Source: Polytrichum commune
Lineage: Eukaryota > Streptophyta > Polytrichopsida > Polytrichales > Polytrichaceae
NCBI GenBank assembly: GCA_950295325.1
Contig: OX485804.1
Coordinates: 36,952,001-37,016,000 of the forward strand
Direction of reading: 5' to 3'
DNA: 64,000 bases
Of the stretch, positions 47,291 to 58,540 are shown piece by piece. How positions within the stretch are numbered: position 1 is the stretch's first letter; each line of letters starts with the position of its first letter. Under the pieces are notes generated by a model. That model saw nothing but the letters and a program-made list of their open reading frames with translations, had not been told where the DNA came from and ran no database searches. The translations under genes were made by a program, and so were the position numbers.

Positions 47291-49915
47291 AAAGCTCTAA
47301 GAGCTCAACTCCTTAGAGGAGAGAAAGCTTTAAACTCAACATGAATGTGGATGCTACAATTCTAAATGCCATGATTCCAAACACTATAAATCTAAATATC
47401 ATGAATCTAAATTCTATAAGTCACATACAACAAGCTAAGCTCTAAATGTCTCAACCAAAGACTACTCCTAACAAATGTCAAACTAACTTCAAGGTGAATT
47501 AGTCTTGGTTCTTCACCTTGAGACCTTGCACGCACATGTGCTCTGTTTTTGCTTCTCACACCTACACTTATAACACGTGGGGTGCCAAGGAACACGAAGG
47601 ACAAGAGAGTGAGAGAGGGAAGAGTGAGGGTTTATATAGTGAGTTGAGAGGGTGTAGGTGAGCACCCCCAAGGCTCAAGATAAGCCTTTTGATCCTTTGC
47701 TACTTTATAGGCTCTCATCCTATCCTCTAAGCCTTCAACTCTTAAACCAACAACTTAGGTCATAATTCAAACATTTAAATCAAGGAGCTACCCTTAGTTC
47801 ACCATACACTACGCTCACCAAACTAAGGAATTTTCTTCACACCCCTAAACTTTTAATCAACTACTCCATACAAGCCTAAGGTCTAAACATAACTTCATTC
47901 AAGCTTTACTCTTTTTATATTTTTGTGAATAATCATAAAACATCAAAACATAACTTCTAATGGTTTCGAAGAGTTAAGAACACATATGAGCAACATTTTG
48001 GGCTCACACCCATTGATCCATTGGTTAGACCGAGAGGTTTACCAATTATAGTTTCACAAAACTTACATGCGGTGGAGATGCCATCCCACCTTCCTAAGTT
48101 TTATAGAACCAAGGATGAGGATCCTTCTAGGCCTATGGAGAGGTACATCGAAAGGTTGGCTAGTTCTTTGGTGACCAATCCGGGATATTGGTTGGTATGG
48201 TATCCCAATACCTTGGAGGGTGAGGCTTATGAGTGGTATAGAGATCATGGCGAGGGACATTTTAGAACATGGGAGCAATTACAAAGGGAGTTTTTGAATG
48301 AGTTTCGACCGGAGGTTGGTCAAAGCACGGCGTTGAGGCATTGGCTTCGATCAAGCAAGGTAGGGAAGAGGAAATTTCGGCCTACATTAGGAGGTTTGAT
48401 TTAGTGTGTACACGGTTTGTGGGGACCATATTGAGTGATGGCACACTAAGACAATTCTTCCTTCAAGGATTCTTTAAGTCGGGAACAATTAAGGGAATTC
48501 TTGAGAGGCATCTTCACACATTGGCGGATGCCAAGCGGGCGGCTAGAGAGGTAGAAACCTTGGATAGAGATCATGAGAGGTTGTGGAGAAGGGATGATGA
48601 ATTGATACCACAATTCATTCCCATTCGACCTAGGTTGATGACGGGAGAGCCGGTTAAGTACCATAGTCAAGTTCTTTATGCCATTGTTGACACCGGTCCA
48701 CGTCCTCTAGCGGTTAGAGAACCGGCACCACTTCTAGCACTTCCGGACCCTAGAGCGGATCCTCACATGGATGAAGTGGAGAGAAGGTTGGGTGCTAGCC
48801 AATTGAAATTTCAAGAGGCCATGATCAAACAAATGGAAAGTCTTACGGACCAAATGTCTTTGATGATCAAGAGCCAACAACCGGGTCCTCCTCCTCCAAT
48901 TGAGTCGGGTAGGCATTCATCGGGATTGTGGTGTCTTTAATGTAACCAACCAGGTCACACTCGTTAGTTTTGTAGGAGTGGATAAAACCGTGATCAAAGA
49001 GGAAACGGTGGTCCACCTCCACAAAACCAACGCGGTCAAGGACAACCCCAATATGGACAAGGCAACAATAGACGACCTCCTCCTAGAGGTCAAGGTGGTC
49101 AAAACATAAAGAAGAGGGAGTTCCATCCATTTTGTGGGAGGTGGCATGCACAAGGTCAATGTTGGTCCGAGGGACAAAGTCATGGTTGTAATAATTGTGG
49201 AGGAAACCATTCGTCGGACGAGTGTCGGCAACCGGATAAGGTTATTAGTGTGAATTATCCGGTGGCCAATCCACAACAAGCGAGGGACAACATGAGGGGA
49301 GCTAGACCTCAAGGTGGAACACCGAATGAGCTTAGGCCACCGAATTTGTATTACGACCATGGTAATGCGAGACAAACTTCTCATCCACCGGCGGTGTTGC
49401 AAACGGCGAATGGTTACATTCCGGTTCAAGGTAGGCAAGGGGGTCCACAAAACTTCGACACGAGGCGTCAACCTCCTCCTACGGATCCGGGTCCGTCTAA
49501 TTCTCAAGATGTGAGGTTTATGGATGGTGTAGTAAAATCACATCATGACGACACTCTTCCTCTCCACATGGATGGTGGAAAGGGACAAGGTCAATGGCCT
49601 CCACATACCAATGCCATCACCTATGAGTTTAAAAGTCTAGGGGATGAGGTTATTTATGAGGCACCGGCATTAGCGGTTACCACTAGAGCTAGGAGAGGGA
49701 AGACATCATTAGAAGTAGAGGAAGAAGGTCAAGAGGAGTATTCTTCGGATGAGGCTTCTAACCTTTCCTAATTGGATAGAGTAGCTAAAATAGCTAGAAG
49801 GGCCACTAGGGAGTTAGAGGAGGAGAATGTGATTCTCCATGATAGGGAGAGGCCTAATGTCATCTATGATTTGGACGGTAGTGAGATGGGAGAATGAGAA
49901 GGACCGGGAATTGCT

Positions 49916-50696
49916 TTGAATGAGTTTGATGGTGTTGGCAAGGCTAAAGTGGAGAAGTCGAGTGGACACGATTTATGGGCCGATCTTAGCTCATTCAAGG
50001 CCGATATTACTTTTGGACAATTATTGGAGATTTCACTGGTGGCGAGGAAGACTCTCAAGGAAGGAATGTCGGTGACTAGAAGGACTAGGAAGGTTAAATC
50101 TATGATGTCGGCTATTGTTCAAACAAAAGGAGCAAGACGGGATGTCAAGCCAATTGAGATTGAGGTTATGGTGGTGGACAAGGTGGTTCCTAATGTGCTA
50201 GTGGATGGGGGTAGATGTTTGAACATCTTACCGGAGCACACCATGAAGAAGTTGTGTCTTAGTCTTACCGGTCCGTCACCTTTCATCATCAATATGGTGA
50301 ATCAAAGTCCGGCCGTGCCTTTGGGAATGATTAAGGATTGTAGGATTAGCACCGGAGGGGAGGAGTATGTGGTGACTTTTCATGTCATCAAAATGCATTC
50401 TAACAAGGATACATTTCCCATCTTGTTAGGTAGGCCTTGCTTAAGAATGGCGGATGCCATTGTAGATTGGGGAGGATCTAAGCCATCCATTACTTATGGT
50501 CCGGAGGACAATAGAGTCAAAGTTCCTATAGGGTCGTTACGTGGTTGGATTAGACAAGAGATTGTTTTATCTTCCGACGATGAACGTGATGCCAAAGAGG
50601 ATGGCAAGAATGATGAGACATTGGTAGGAGCGGTTCATTCGGGTAGTCTAGGTCCTAGTTTCTACAATTACGAGGATGATGGTGAGTATGTCCAAT
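49916..50696 (+). pseudogene. Aspartic protease region of the second gypsy unit
   Basis: The frame contains ADITFGQLLEISLVARKTL, VLVDGGRCLNILPEHTMKKL (protease active-site region, DGG like the first element) and ILLGRPCLRMADAIVDWGG. It is open to the solo LTR insertion and continues after it at 52311 with QWLRDYPESEFDIMTMSY. No RT, RNase H or integrase follows. Confidence 0.75.
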
Positions 50697-51384
50697 TGTG
50701 AGCCCAAAATGGTGCCCACATGTGTTCTTAACCCTTCGAAACCATTAGAAGTTATGTTTTGATGTTTTATGATTATTCACAAAAATATAAAAAGAGTGAA
50801 GCTTCAATGAAGTTATGTTTAGGCATTAGGTTAGTGTGGAGTGGATTTATTAGAAGTTAATAGCGTGAAGAAGTTCCTTAGGTAGGTGAGCGTAGTGGGT
50901 GGTGAACCAAAGATAGTTCCTTGGGTTAAATGTTTGAATTAGGATCTATGTGATTAGTTTAAAGAGGCGAGGGCTTAGAGGATAGGATGAGAGCCTACAA
51001 AGTAGGAAAGGATCACAAGGGCTAATCTTGAGCCTTGGGGGTGCTCACCTCCTCAACTCACTATATAAACCCTCACTCTTCCCTCTCTCATCCTCTTTCC
51101 TTCGTGCTCCTTGGCACCCCACGTGTTATAAGTGTGGGTGTGTGGGAAGCAAGAGAGGAGCATGTGTGTGTGCAAGGCTTTAAGGTGAAGAACCAAGACT
51201 AATTAGTCTTGAAGTTAGCTTCACATTGTTGGATATAGTCTTGTATTGAAGGCATTTAGAAACAACAGCTTAGCTTATATTGTTCAACTTCTAGCATTTA
51301 GAATTCTGGTAGAGTAGTAGCACTTAATTTTGGGGATTTTGTTGATTAGAAGGTAGTTTTAAGAATTAATTATTAAGTTGTTGG

Positions 51385-51740
51385 ACTGTGGGCCTAAGCT
51401 GCGACTGAGATTGAGTGTTGGCCGTGGCCTAAGCTGCGATTGAGACTGGGTGCTGGCCGTGGCCTAAGCTGCGACTGAGACTAAGTGCTGGCGTGGCCTA
51501 AGCTGCGACTGAGACTAAGTGCTGGTGCGGCCTAAGCTGTGACTGAGACTAAGTGTGGGCGTGGCCTAAGCTGCGACTAAGACTAAGTGCTGGCGTGGCC
51601 TAAGCTGCGACTGAGACTGAGTGCTGGCCGTGGCCCAAGCTGCTGACTGAGACTAAGTGATGGCCGTGGCCTAAGCTGCGACTGAGACTGAGTGTTGGCC
51701 GTGGCCTTGAGCTGCTGGCCGTGGCCCAAGCTGCCTACTG
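51385..51740 (+). repeat. Minisatellite in LTR copy B
   Basis: About ten copies of a ~35-bp unit, GTGGCCTAAGCTGCGACTGA + GACTGAGTGCTGGCC. Confidence 0.88.
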
Positions 51741-51997
51741 AGACTAAGTTATTTCAATGTTGGTTACTCTAGTTCAACCCAACTGCTTTACGGCTGAGAC
51801 AAGGGGCTAGTTGGTGGGCTAAGTTAATAGGCTAGTTAGTAAAGCTGGATAGTTAGGCTACTTGGGTTAAACTAGTTAGGTTAGTAGGCGCATTAAGGTG
51901 TGAACTTGGGGAGAAATTGTGAGGGACTTGTGGACAAGGAGGCAATGATAAATGATATAAGTGTTTTTCAACACTTGTATTAAAGACTATGTGCCTC

Positions 51998-52177
51998 ATG
52001 GAATCAACACATCATAGCCTCAGCGAGGTGTCATGCACTAGTGAAGAATCGACAGCCAGAACCAAAGTTGCAAGGAGGAAATCATTGAAGGCATGCGTGA
52101 CAAAGGCAGTGGGGTGGACTCTGGAAAAAACCAATGATGTGTCTATGCACGAGGTTCATACTAATAAAATGTCATGA
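51998..52177 (+). CDS. Conserved 59-aa micro-ORF of GAGCCC LTR (copy B)
   Basis: 59 codons, the same length as copy 0. It begins MESTHHSLSE and has the core KVARRKSLKACVTKAVGWTL and the end NKMS over AATAAAATGTCATGA. It follows the hairpin at 51959. In the shared core 9 of 16 identical residues use different codons in copies 0 and B, which favours a translated product. Small, basic, one Cys in the core; no domain recognised. Confidence 0.5.
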   Translation: MESTHHSLSEVSCTSEESTARTKVARRKSLKACVTKAVGWTLEKTNDVSMHEVHTNKMS

Positions 52178-52310
52178 TTTGAATTAAGTTAGAAACTCAT
52201 CAAGGTCGAACGTACATCCCATGCTACCACAAGTTGTTATGTTACACATGTGATTTCCAAATCTATTATCCGGACTAGGATGCTTAAGGGTGGTGGGTTT
52301 GGCCTCACAC

Positions 52311-52766
52311 CAATGGTTGAGGGATTATCCGGAGTCGGAATTCGACATCATGACCATGTCCTACCATCCATGCTTGAGCGATGACATTCTTGAATTACGG
52401 AGTGAGGAATATTCTTTGTTAGAACCATGTGAGGTGTTCATCGAGGAAGAGTAGATTTTAGGGGGATTGACACCTTGGGTAGATAGTATGAAAGAGAGTG
52501 ACGTAAGTTTAGTACATGTGGATGGAACTCAAGATGACGATGCTATCATGCAGATCGAGAAGTTGGAGGAACCTTTACACTTCAAGACGACGTCAACGGG
52601 AATTATGGTTGAATACAATTTCAAGAATTATCCTCATGTACCAATGGATTGGTATGGACCCGAAAATGAGCAAATTTATGTACCCGAAGAATATTGGCAT
52701 TATGTAGATGTTCCGATTCAAATTGGACATTGGAAATTAGAGTGGGCATCTTGCGATCCACATTAG
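52311..52766 (+). pseudogene. Post-protease open frame of the second gypsy unit
   Basis: It continues the protease frame for ~46 codons to a TAG (near 52452), then the same frame stays open to 52766 (GGLTPWVDSMKESDV..YPHVPMDWYGPENEQIYVPEEYWHY). I recognise no domain. It is neither RT nor integrase. 52767-53060 shows nothing further, except an ATGGTCGCCAATTA close to the LTR that resembles a reverse-oriented primer-binding site. Confidence 0.45.
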
Positions 52767-53699
52767 TGTTGGGGTGAAATTTGGACACTATGGATGAAAG
52801 ACGGAATTAGAGTTCAATTGGGGTACCAACAATGTTATATCGAAACGTCCGAGGAGAAAGAGGACGACCAATGTGTCACTAGTTACGAAAAAATGTTGCC
52901 TAGACATCGATCTAGTTTGCAATGGACACTCTTAAAGAAGCCATGAGTTCGCACCTTGTCGGAGGTCAATCATGGAAGAAGGTTAACTGAATTCGAGTTT
53001 GAAGACAATTTGCCTTCGAAGCAAGAGATTCGGTATCCATCCCCCGATGGTCGCCAATTATATGAGCCCAAAATGAGTGCTCATATTTGTTTTATGTTTA
53101 GGATCTACTTAGAATTGCATTTGGAGTGTTTTTAAAACAATCAAAAGTATAAAAAGAGTGAGGCTTGGTGTGGTTTATGTTTTAGGCTTTAAGCTATTTT
53201 GTGTGGTGAATTAGAAGCTTAGTGATATTAGGGAGTGTTTGATTAGAGGAGTAGTGTTTGAGGAGGCAAGAGGAAGAGCCTTTGGGTTAAATGTTTGAAT
53301 TAGAATCCATCTCGTTAGTTTAGGAGTTGAGAGCTTAGTGGATAGGATAAGGTCCTACTAAATAGGAGAGGATTAGAAGGTTGTGGTCTTGGGTGCACCT
53401 TCCTTCACTCCTATCCTCTCACCCTCCTCCTCTCTCTCCCTCATTCCATTTCTCTCTTCTCTTCCTCTTCCTCCTCTCTCTTCACTTCTCTTTCTCTTCT
53501 CCTCTCTCTCTTTCTCTTCTATAGGAAGTTGAGCTCTTAGAGCTCAGGAAAAAATGTGAAATTAGGTAGGGGACTTAGTGGGATTAGTGGAATTAGATAG
53601 GTGAATTAGGGGGAGGCCTTGGAGAAGCTCTCTTTTGTTCATTTTCTGGTTTTTGTGGTTGAGGGTGGAGAAGCTTAGTTAGAAGTAGCCGCAGCTAAG

Positions 53700-54085
53700 G
53701 AGCTGGGTTTATTTAATTAAAAGTAAGGAGCTGGGTTTATTTAGTTAGAAGTAGGGAGCTGGGTTTATTTAATTAGAAGTAAGGAGCTGGGTTTATTTAG
53801 TTAGAAGTAAGGAGCTGGGTTTATGAAGGAGTTGGGTTTATTTAGTTAGAAGTAGGGAACTGGGTTTTTGAAGGAGCTGGGTTTATTTAGTTAGAAATAG
53901 GGAGCTGGGTTTATTTAGTTAGAAGTAGGGAGCTGGGTTTATGAAGGAGCTGGGTTTATTTAGTTAGAAGTAGGGAGCTGGGTTTATGAAGGAGCTAGGT
54001 TTATTTAGTTAGAAGTAAGGAGCTGGGTTTATTTAGTTGCTGGGTTTATTTAGTTAGAAGTAGCCGCAGCTAAGAGCTGGGTTTA
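53700..54085 (+). repeat. Minisatellite in LTR copy D
   Basis: About a dozen ~28-bp units AGGAGCTGGGTTTATTTAGT + TAGAAGTA, with short GAGCTGGGTTTATGAAG variants. It is related to copy A's array. Confidence 0.85.
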
Positions 54086-54318
54086 TTAGTTAATTAGTGC
54101 CTACTAGCCTAATTAGCCCCCCAGTTAATTAGTCTTTGGTTAGTTCAAGCTACACCCTACCTTAGATTGTTGGTTAAGTGTGTGGCTACATGGTGGCATT
54201 AAGATACAAAGTTGGTGCTAAGCTACGGGGTTGACATTAAACGTGGAGCTGACACTAAGTTGCGGAGCGGGCATCAAGTGCGGGGTTGCTATCAAGCTGA
54301 GGAGTTGGCCATTAATTC

Positions 54319-54504
54319 ATGGATTCAACAAGTGAAAGTTTTGCTAAGACCAAAAGCTCAAGAGGAATATCGGCAAGGGCATGTGTGGCAAAGACTATGA
54401 CTTGGAATCTTGAGTCGGCTAAGGGAGTAACCATACACGATACTAGTGGTATCAAGACATCATTGTCTCAAGCAAAGTGTGAAGCTAAGAAAGTTTCAAA
54501 ATAA
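54319..54504 (+). CDS. Micro-ORF of GAGCCC LTR (copy D)
   Basis: 61 codons beginning MDSTSESFAK, with the core SSRGISARACVAKTMTWNLE. The end has diverged and runs past the usual stop. It aligns with copies 0 and B from the ATG. Confidence 0.4.
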   Translation: MDSTSESFAKTKSSRGISARACVAKTMTWNLESAKGVTIHDTSGIKTSLSQAKCEAKKVSK

Positions 54505-55278
54505 ATGAAAATCATTAAAAAGGAGGAGTAGTGACCTAGTCACTCTCACATGGAGAGTGGAACACGCTCTAAGGGGTGAGTAGGAGGAAGGGTGCTTGTG
54601 AACTCTTGGAAGAAGTTAATAAAGACTAGCACGACTAGTGCATTGGTGGAGAGTTGAAGTTGAATTTCATGTTTCTACGATTCTCGACATAAGACATGTG
54701 ATTCTCAAACCCATACCCGGACTAGGACGCTTAAGGGTGGTGGGTTTGGCCTCACATAAGGTTTGGCACTAAGGTTGTGGTCATTGCACCAGATTTTGCA
54801 TGTGGCATTATAGTCTTACTTATTAAGATTGCATCCCCCACTCAAGTTAAGATTCACCCCATTAATTTAGGGCAATCCAATCAAATATTAAGCCCAAGAT
54901 GTTTGCCTCCACGTGCACCCTTTTCACATTGGACGACTTCCTATCCCAAATGCTATATAACAAATGCAAGTTTTGGTTTGGCCTCTCTTGGCCACATTTG
55001 ACAAAGGTTGCATTCTTGAGTTCAGGTGTGTCTCTCGGCCAAATCTCTGAATTTTTGAATCTTTTTGTTTGGGTTTATCTCATTGCCACATTTCAGAATG
55101 CTTGAATCCTTGTGTAAAGGCTAATCACTTGGCCAGATTTCAGAATTCTCAAGTCTATGAATTGAGGTCTATCTCATTGCCACATTTCAGATTGCTTGAA
55201 TCCTTGTGTAAAGGCTAATCACTTGGCCAGATTTCAGAATTGTAGAGTATTTGTTTTGAGGTTACATTCTTGGCCAGA

Positions 55279-56557
55279 TTTGAGGCCAAACCACCCACCC
55301 TTACGCGTCCTAGTCCGGGTGAGGGAATGGGTATCACATTCATGTTTCCATACTCCATTTTACCAAATTCGTGAGACTCCATTACACTTCCCATCAATCA
55401 TTGCACACCAATCCATTCCACGATAATATTACAAGTGTTAAAAAACACTCTTCTGTATTATCCCAATCATAACATTCCCTATTGCCACCCAATATCACTC
55501 ACACCCCACATTCAACCGCTCCTCCTACCCTCCACTACTTCTTGTTCTCCTAGCTTACTAACAACTACTTATGCAACTAATATTGAGTGACCGTCTAATT
55601 AACTATATAGTCCTTAATCTAATGTGGCCCAAGGTTCCCTCCCTTATATCACCTTGGCCCCGGCAACCTTCTGTCTTAGTAAGTTGCCGTCTCGGCCTTA
55701 GTAAGCTTCTGTCCTCAGCCTTAGTAAGTTGCTGGTCTCGGCCTTAGTAAACTGTTGGTCCCGGCCTAAGTAAGCTCTGTCCTCGGCCTTGGTAAGCTGC
55801 TGGTCTCAGTCTAAGTAAGCTCTGTCCTCGGCCTTAGTAAGCTTTTGTCCTCGGCCTTAGTAGCTTCTGTCCTCGGCCTTGGTAAGCTGCTGGTCTCGGC
55901 CTAATTAAGCTTTTGTCCTCGGCCTTAGTAGCTGTTGGTCTCGGTCTAAGTAAGCTACTGGTCTCGGCCTAATTAAGCTTTTGTCCTCAGCCTTAGTAGT
56001 TGCTGGTCTCGGCCTTAGTAGCTTCTGTCCTCGGCCTTAGTAAGCTTCTGTATCGGCCCTTCTAATCGTTAATTTTCTAAGCTCCCTCTAAGCACTATGT
56101 TCTCTAAGTTCCCTCTAATCAACTCTATTCTCTACCACACTCCACAACACACACACACACGCACCCCCACAACCACAAGAGAGAGAGAGAATGAGAGAGA
56201 GGAGGAAGGAAGGAGGGAGGGCACCCAAACCACAACCCCCTTAGCCTTCTCCTACTTAGTAGGACCTTATCTTATCCACTAAACCCTCACCCCTAAACCA
56301 ACAAGAACATGTTCTAATTCAAACATTTAAGCCAAGGCCCTTCCCCTTGCTTCTTCAAACACTACTCACTCAACCAAAACACTCCCTAATGTCGCTAAGC
56401 TTCTAATCAACCTTACAAAATAGGCTTAAGGCCTAAAACATAAACCACACCAAGCCTCACTCTTTTTATACTTTTAATATTTTCAATAACACTCCAAATG
56501 CAATTCTAAGTAGATCCTAAGCATAAAACAAATATGAGCAACCATTTTGGGCTCATA
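55279..56557 (-). mobile_element. Solo LTR, GAGCCC family, copy E
   Basis: 1279 bp in reverse: left end TTTGAGGCCAAACC, right end TTGGGCTCATA, duplication CCAGA (55274-55278, 56558-56562). Both terminal dinucleotides are mutated. It keeps the palindrome (near 55433) and a minisatellite but lacks the micro-ORF. Confidence 0.8.
55660..56065 (-). repeat. Minisatellite in LTR copy E
   Basis: About 17 copies of a ~23-bp unit, GGCCTTAGTAAGCTTCTGTC + CTC on the plus strand. It is unrelated at first sight to the arrays in the other copies. Confidence 0.85.
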
Positions 56558-57757
56558 CCAGATTTCAGAATTCTAGAGTCTATGAATTGAGGTCTATCTC
56601 ATTGCCACATTTCACATTGCTTGAATCCTTGTGTAAAGGCTAATCACTTGGCCAGATTTCAGAATTGTAGAGTATTTGTTTTGAGGTTACATTCTTGGCC
56701 AAATTTCAGAATTATAGAGTCTATGAATTGAGGTCTATCTCATTGCCACATTTCACATTGCTTGAATCCTTGTGTAAAGGCTAATCACTTGGCCAGATTT
56801 CAGAATTCTAGAGTCTATGAATTGAGGTCTATCTCATTGCCACATTTCACATTGCTTGAATCCTTGTGTAAAGGCTAATCACTTGGCCAGATTTCAGAAT
56901 TGTAGAGTATTTGTTTTGAGGTTACATTCTTGGCCAAATTTCAGAATTATAGAGTCTATGAATTGAGGTCTATCTCATTGCCACATTTCACATTGCTTGA
57001 ATCCTTGTGTAAAGGCTAATCACTTGGCCAGATTTCAGAATTCTAGAGTCTATGAATTGAGGTCTATCTCATTGCCACATTTCACATTGCTTGAATCCTT
57101 GTGTAAAGGCTAATCACTTGGCCAGATTTCAGAATTGTAGAGTATTTGTTTTGAGGTTACATTCTTGGCCAAATTTCAGAATTATAGAGTCTATGAATTG
57201 AGGTCTATCTCATTGCCACATTTCACATTGCTTGAATCCTTGTGTAAAGGCTAATCACTTGGCCAGATTTCATAATTCTAGAGTCTATGAATTGAGGTCT
57301 ATCTCATTGCCACATTTCACATTGCTTGAATCCTTGTGTAAAGGCTAATCACTTGGCCAGATTTCAGAATTGTAGAGTATTTGTTTTGAGGTTACATTCT
57401 TGGCCAAATTTCAGAATTATAGAGTCTATGAATTGAGGTCTATCTCATTGCCACATTTCACATTGCTTGAATCCTTGTGTAAAGATTACAATCTTGGCCT
57501 GATTTCAGAATTCTAGAGTCTTTGTTTTGAGGTTACATTCTTGGCTAGATTTCAGAATTCTAGAGTCTATGAATTGATGCTTATCTCATTGCCACATTTC
57601 AGATTGCTTGAATCCTTGTGTAAAGGTTAAAATCTTGGCCTCATTTCAAAATTCTAGAGTCTTTGTTTTGAGGTTACATTCTTGGCTAGATTTCACAAAT
57701 CTTGAATGTTTGTTTTTAAGTTTTGATATTGGCCAACTTTATTTTGTAACTCATCAG

Positions 57758-58287
57758 GTTGTGGAAGATCGCGCGAATCCCACATTATGGACCCACTCGT
57801 ATTGTATCTGGACCTAGATGTACAATTGTCAGTCTTAGTTCCCAACCTTTTGGTGGGTGCTGCAAATGTGGATACGGGCCGGGAGACGGTATTGGACACC
57901 CAACGTCGTTTGTCGCTAATCCACGATTTGAGGCTATGTTGCAAAGCATGGAAAACGATTGTGAATAAAAGTGTGGAGTACAATGCTCTTCATTTGGCTC
58001 AGCATGAATACTCCATGGGTCCCAATGGTGTCCCGAACGTGTGTTTGATACGCGAACATAACCTCATACATCAATTTCAAATGAACTCCTTTTGGTTCTC
58101 ACACAGCCGACACGTCACCTCAAAAATTCCCAGGAGGATTCTTATGTCGGACTTGGAGGATTTGTCATTGCGTTCATTCGCTAAGCTAAGGGATGAATTG
58201 GAGAGCTGTTGGTGTGCGGTGGAGATGTATGGCATGATCTTTGAATCATTTTATCCATATTGGACATGCCCGGCCGATAGGGTGTAG
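57758..58287 (+). CDS. F-box-like terminal exon, 3' end of a gene
   Basis: A TTTGTAACTCATCAG acceptor precedes 57758. The frame from 57787 (ATG) to the TAG at 58287 encodes 166 aa, and it is open upstream to the acceptor. RRLSLIHDLRLCCKAWKTIV looks like the second half of an F-box (..L.L.CK.W..IV), but the first half is not convincing. The C-terminal half has DLEDLSLRSFAKLRDELESC. The upstream exons are not visible behind the tandem repeat. It could equally be an unrelated plant protein or a captured fragment. Confidence 0.4.
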
Positions 58288-58540
58288 ATAGAAATAAAGT
58301 AGAGTAATCTGTATATAGCTATTTGAACTAAATACACATTTTTGTAAGTCTTGAGGTTGGCACCTAACTTCACCTACATTTTGTCGGCCAATAAAATATT
58401 TTGTGTATGGTATTTTGATTTCAATTGGTGACGTCAGCCCTAATTTAATATGAAACATTTGAAACCTAGACTATAAGATGTTTGATAACAAATGCAATCT
58501 TCCACGCCTATAGGATCCGTTAAACCCTCGAACAATTCTG

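Larger units (their letters stand above)
46463..48008 (-). mobile_element. Solo LTR, GAGCCC family, copy C
   Basis: The right end is GGGCTCACA at 48008. The left end is degenerate (ATCGGCCAAATTCACC). Flanks CCTAT and CCCAT form a duplication with one change, and removing the element restores gag. In reverse it shows the family order: TATA (near 47635), minisatellite (47055-47290), palindrome (46781-46797), micro-ORF, AATAAA. Confidence 0.78.
46121..49880 (+). pseudogene. Gag of the second gypsy unit
   Basis: The N-terminal part is 46121-46462. After the solo LTR (46463-48008) the frame resumes at PIDPLVRPRGLPII, with a gag core MPSHLPKFYRTKDEDP..YEWYRDHGEGHFRTWEQLQREF, a frameshift near 48330, and then AYIRRFDLVCTRFVG..RAAREVETLDRDHERLW. 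Near 48930-48975 a CCHC knuckle is spelt C-L-stop-C-NQPG-H-TR-stop-F-C, where TAA and TAG replace probable Gln codons. A second knuckle-like CNNCGGNHSSDEC follows near 49195. The C-terminal part is Pro/Gly/Gln-rich (49250-49771). Confidence 0.7.
50697..52310 (+). mobile_element. Solo LTR, GAGCCC family, copy B
   Basis: 1614 bp, starting TGTGAGCCCAAAATGG and ending GGTGGGTTTGGCCTCACA, with a perfect CCAAT duplication (50692-50696, 52311-52315). It is the best reference copy: TATA in ACTATATAAACCCTC near 51062, minisatellite 51385-51740, palindrome AAGTGTTTTTCAACACTT at 51959-51976, micro-ORF 51998-52177 with AATAAA at its end. Confidence 0.9.
53061..54756 (+). mobile_element. GAGCCC-family LTR, copy D
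   Basis: Starts TATGAGCCCAAAATGAG and ends GGTGGGTTTGGCCTCACA. I find no matching duplication (AATTA versus TAAGG), so it may be the surviving LTR of a rearranged element. It has a polypyrimidine stretch (53400-53520), a minisatellite (53700-54085) and a micro-ORF. Confidence 0.72.
54990..57735 (+). repeat. 235-bp higher-order tandem repeat
   Basis: The repeated unit holds several ~70-80-bp sub-units of the type TTGGCCAGATTTCAGAATTC + TAGAGT..TTGAGG, with CATTGCCACATTTCACATTG blocks. The word CAGAATTCTA recurs at 56566, 56801, 57036 and 57271, exactly 235 bp apart. The outer copies are more diverged. It is interrupted by LTR copy E. It ends ~20 bp before a CAG acceptor, so it may be an intron repeat of the exon at 57758. 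Confidence 0.9.

Noticed and set aside
53061-54756. LTR copy D as the certain 3' LTR of the second gypsy unit
   Set aside because: No polypurine tract precedes it and its flanks do not match those of copy 0. The adjacent ATGGTCGCCAATTA looks more like a reversed primer-binding site. Kept only as a possibility.
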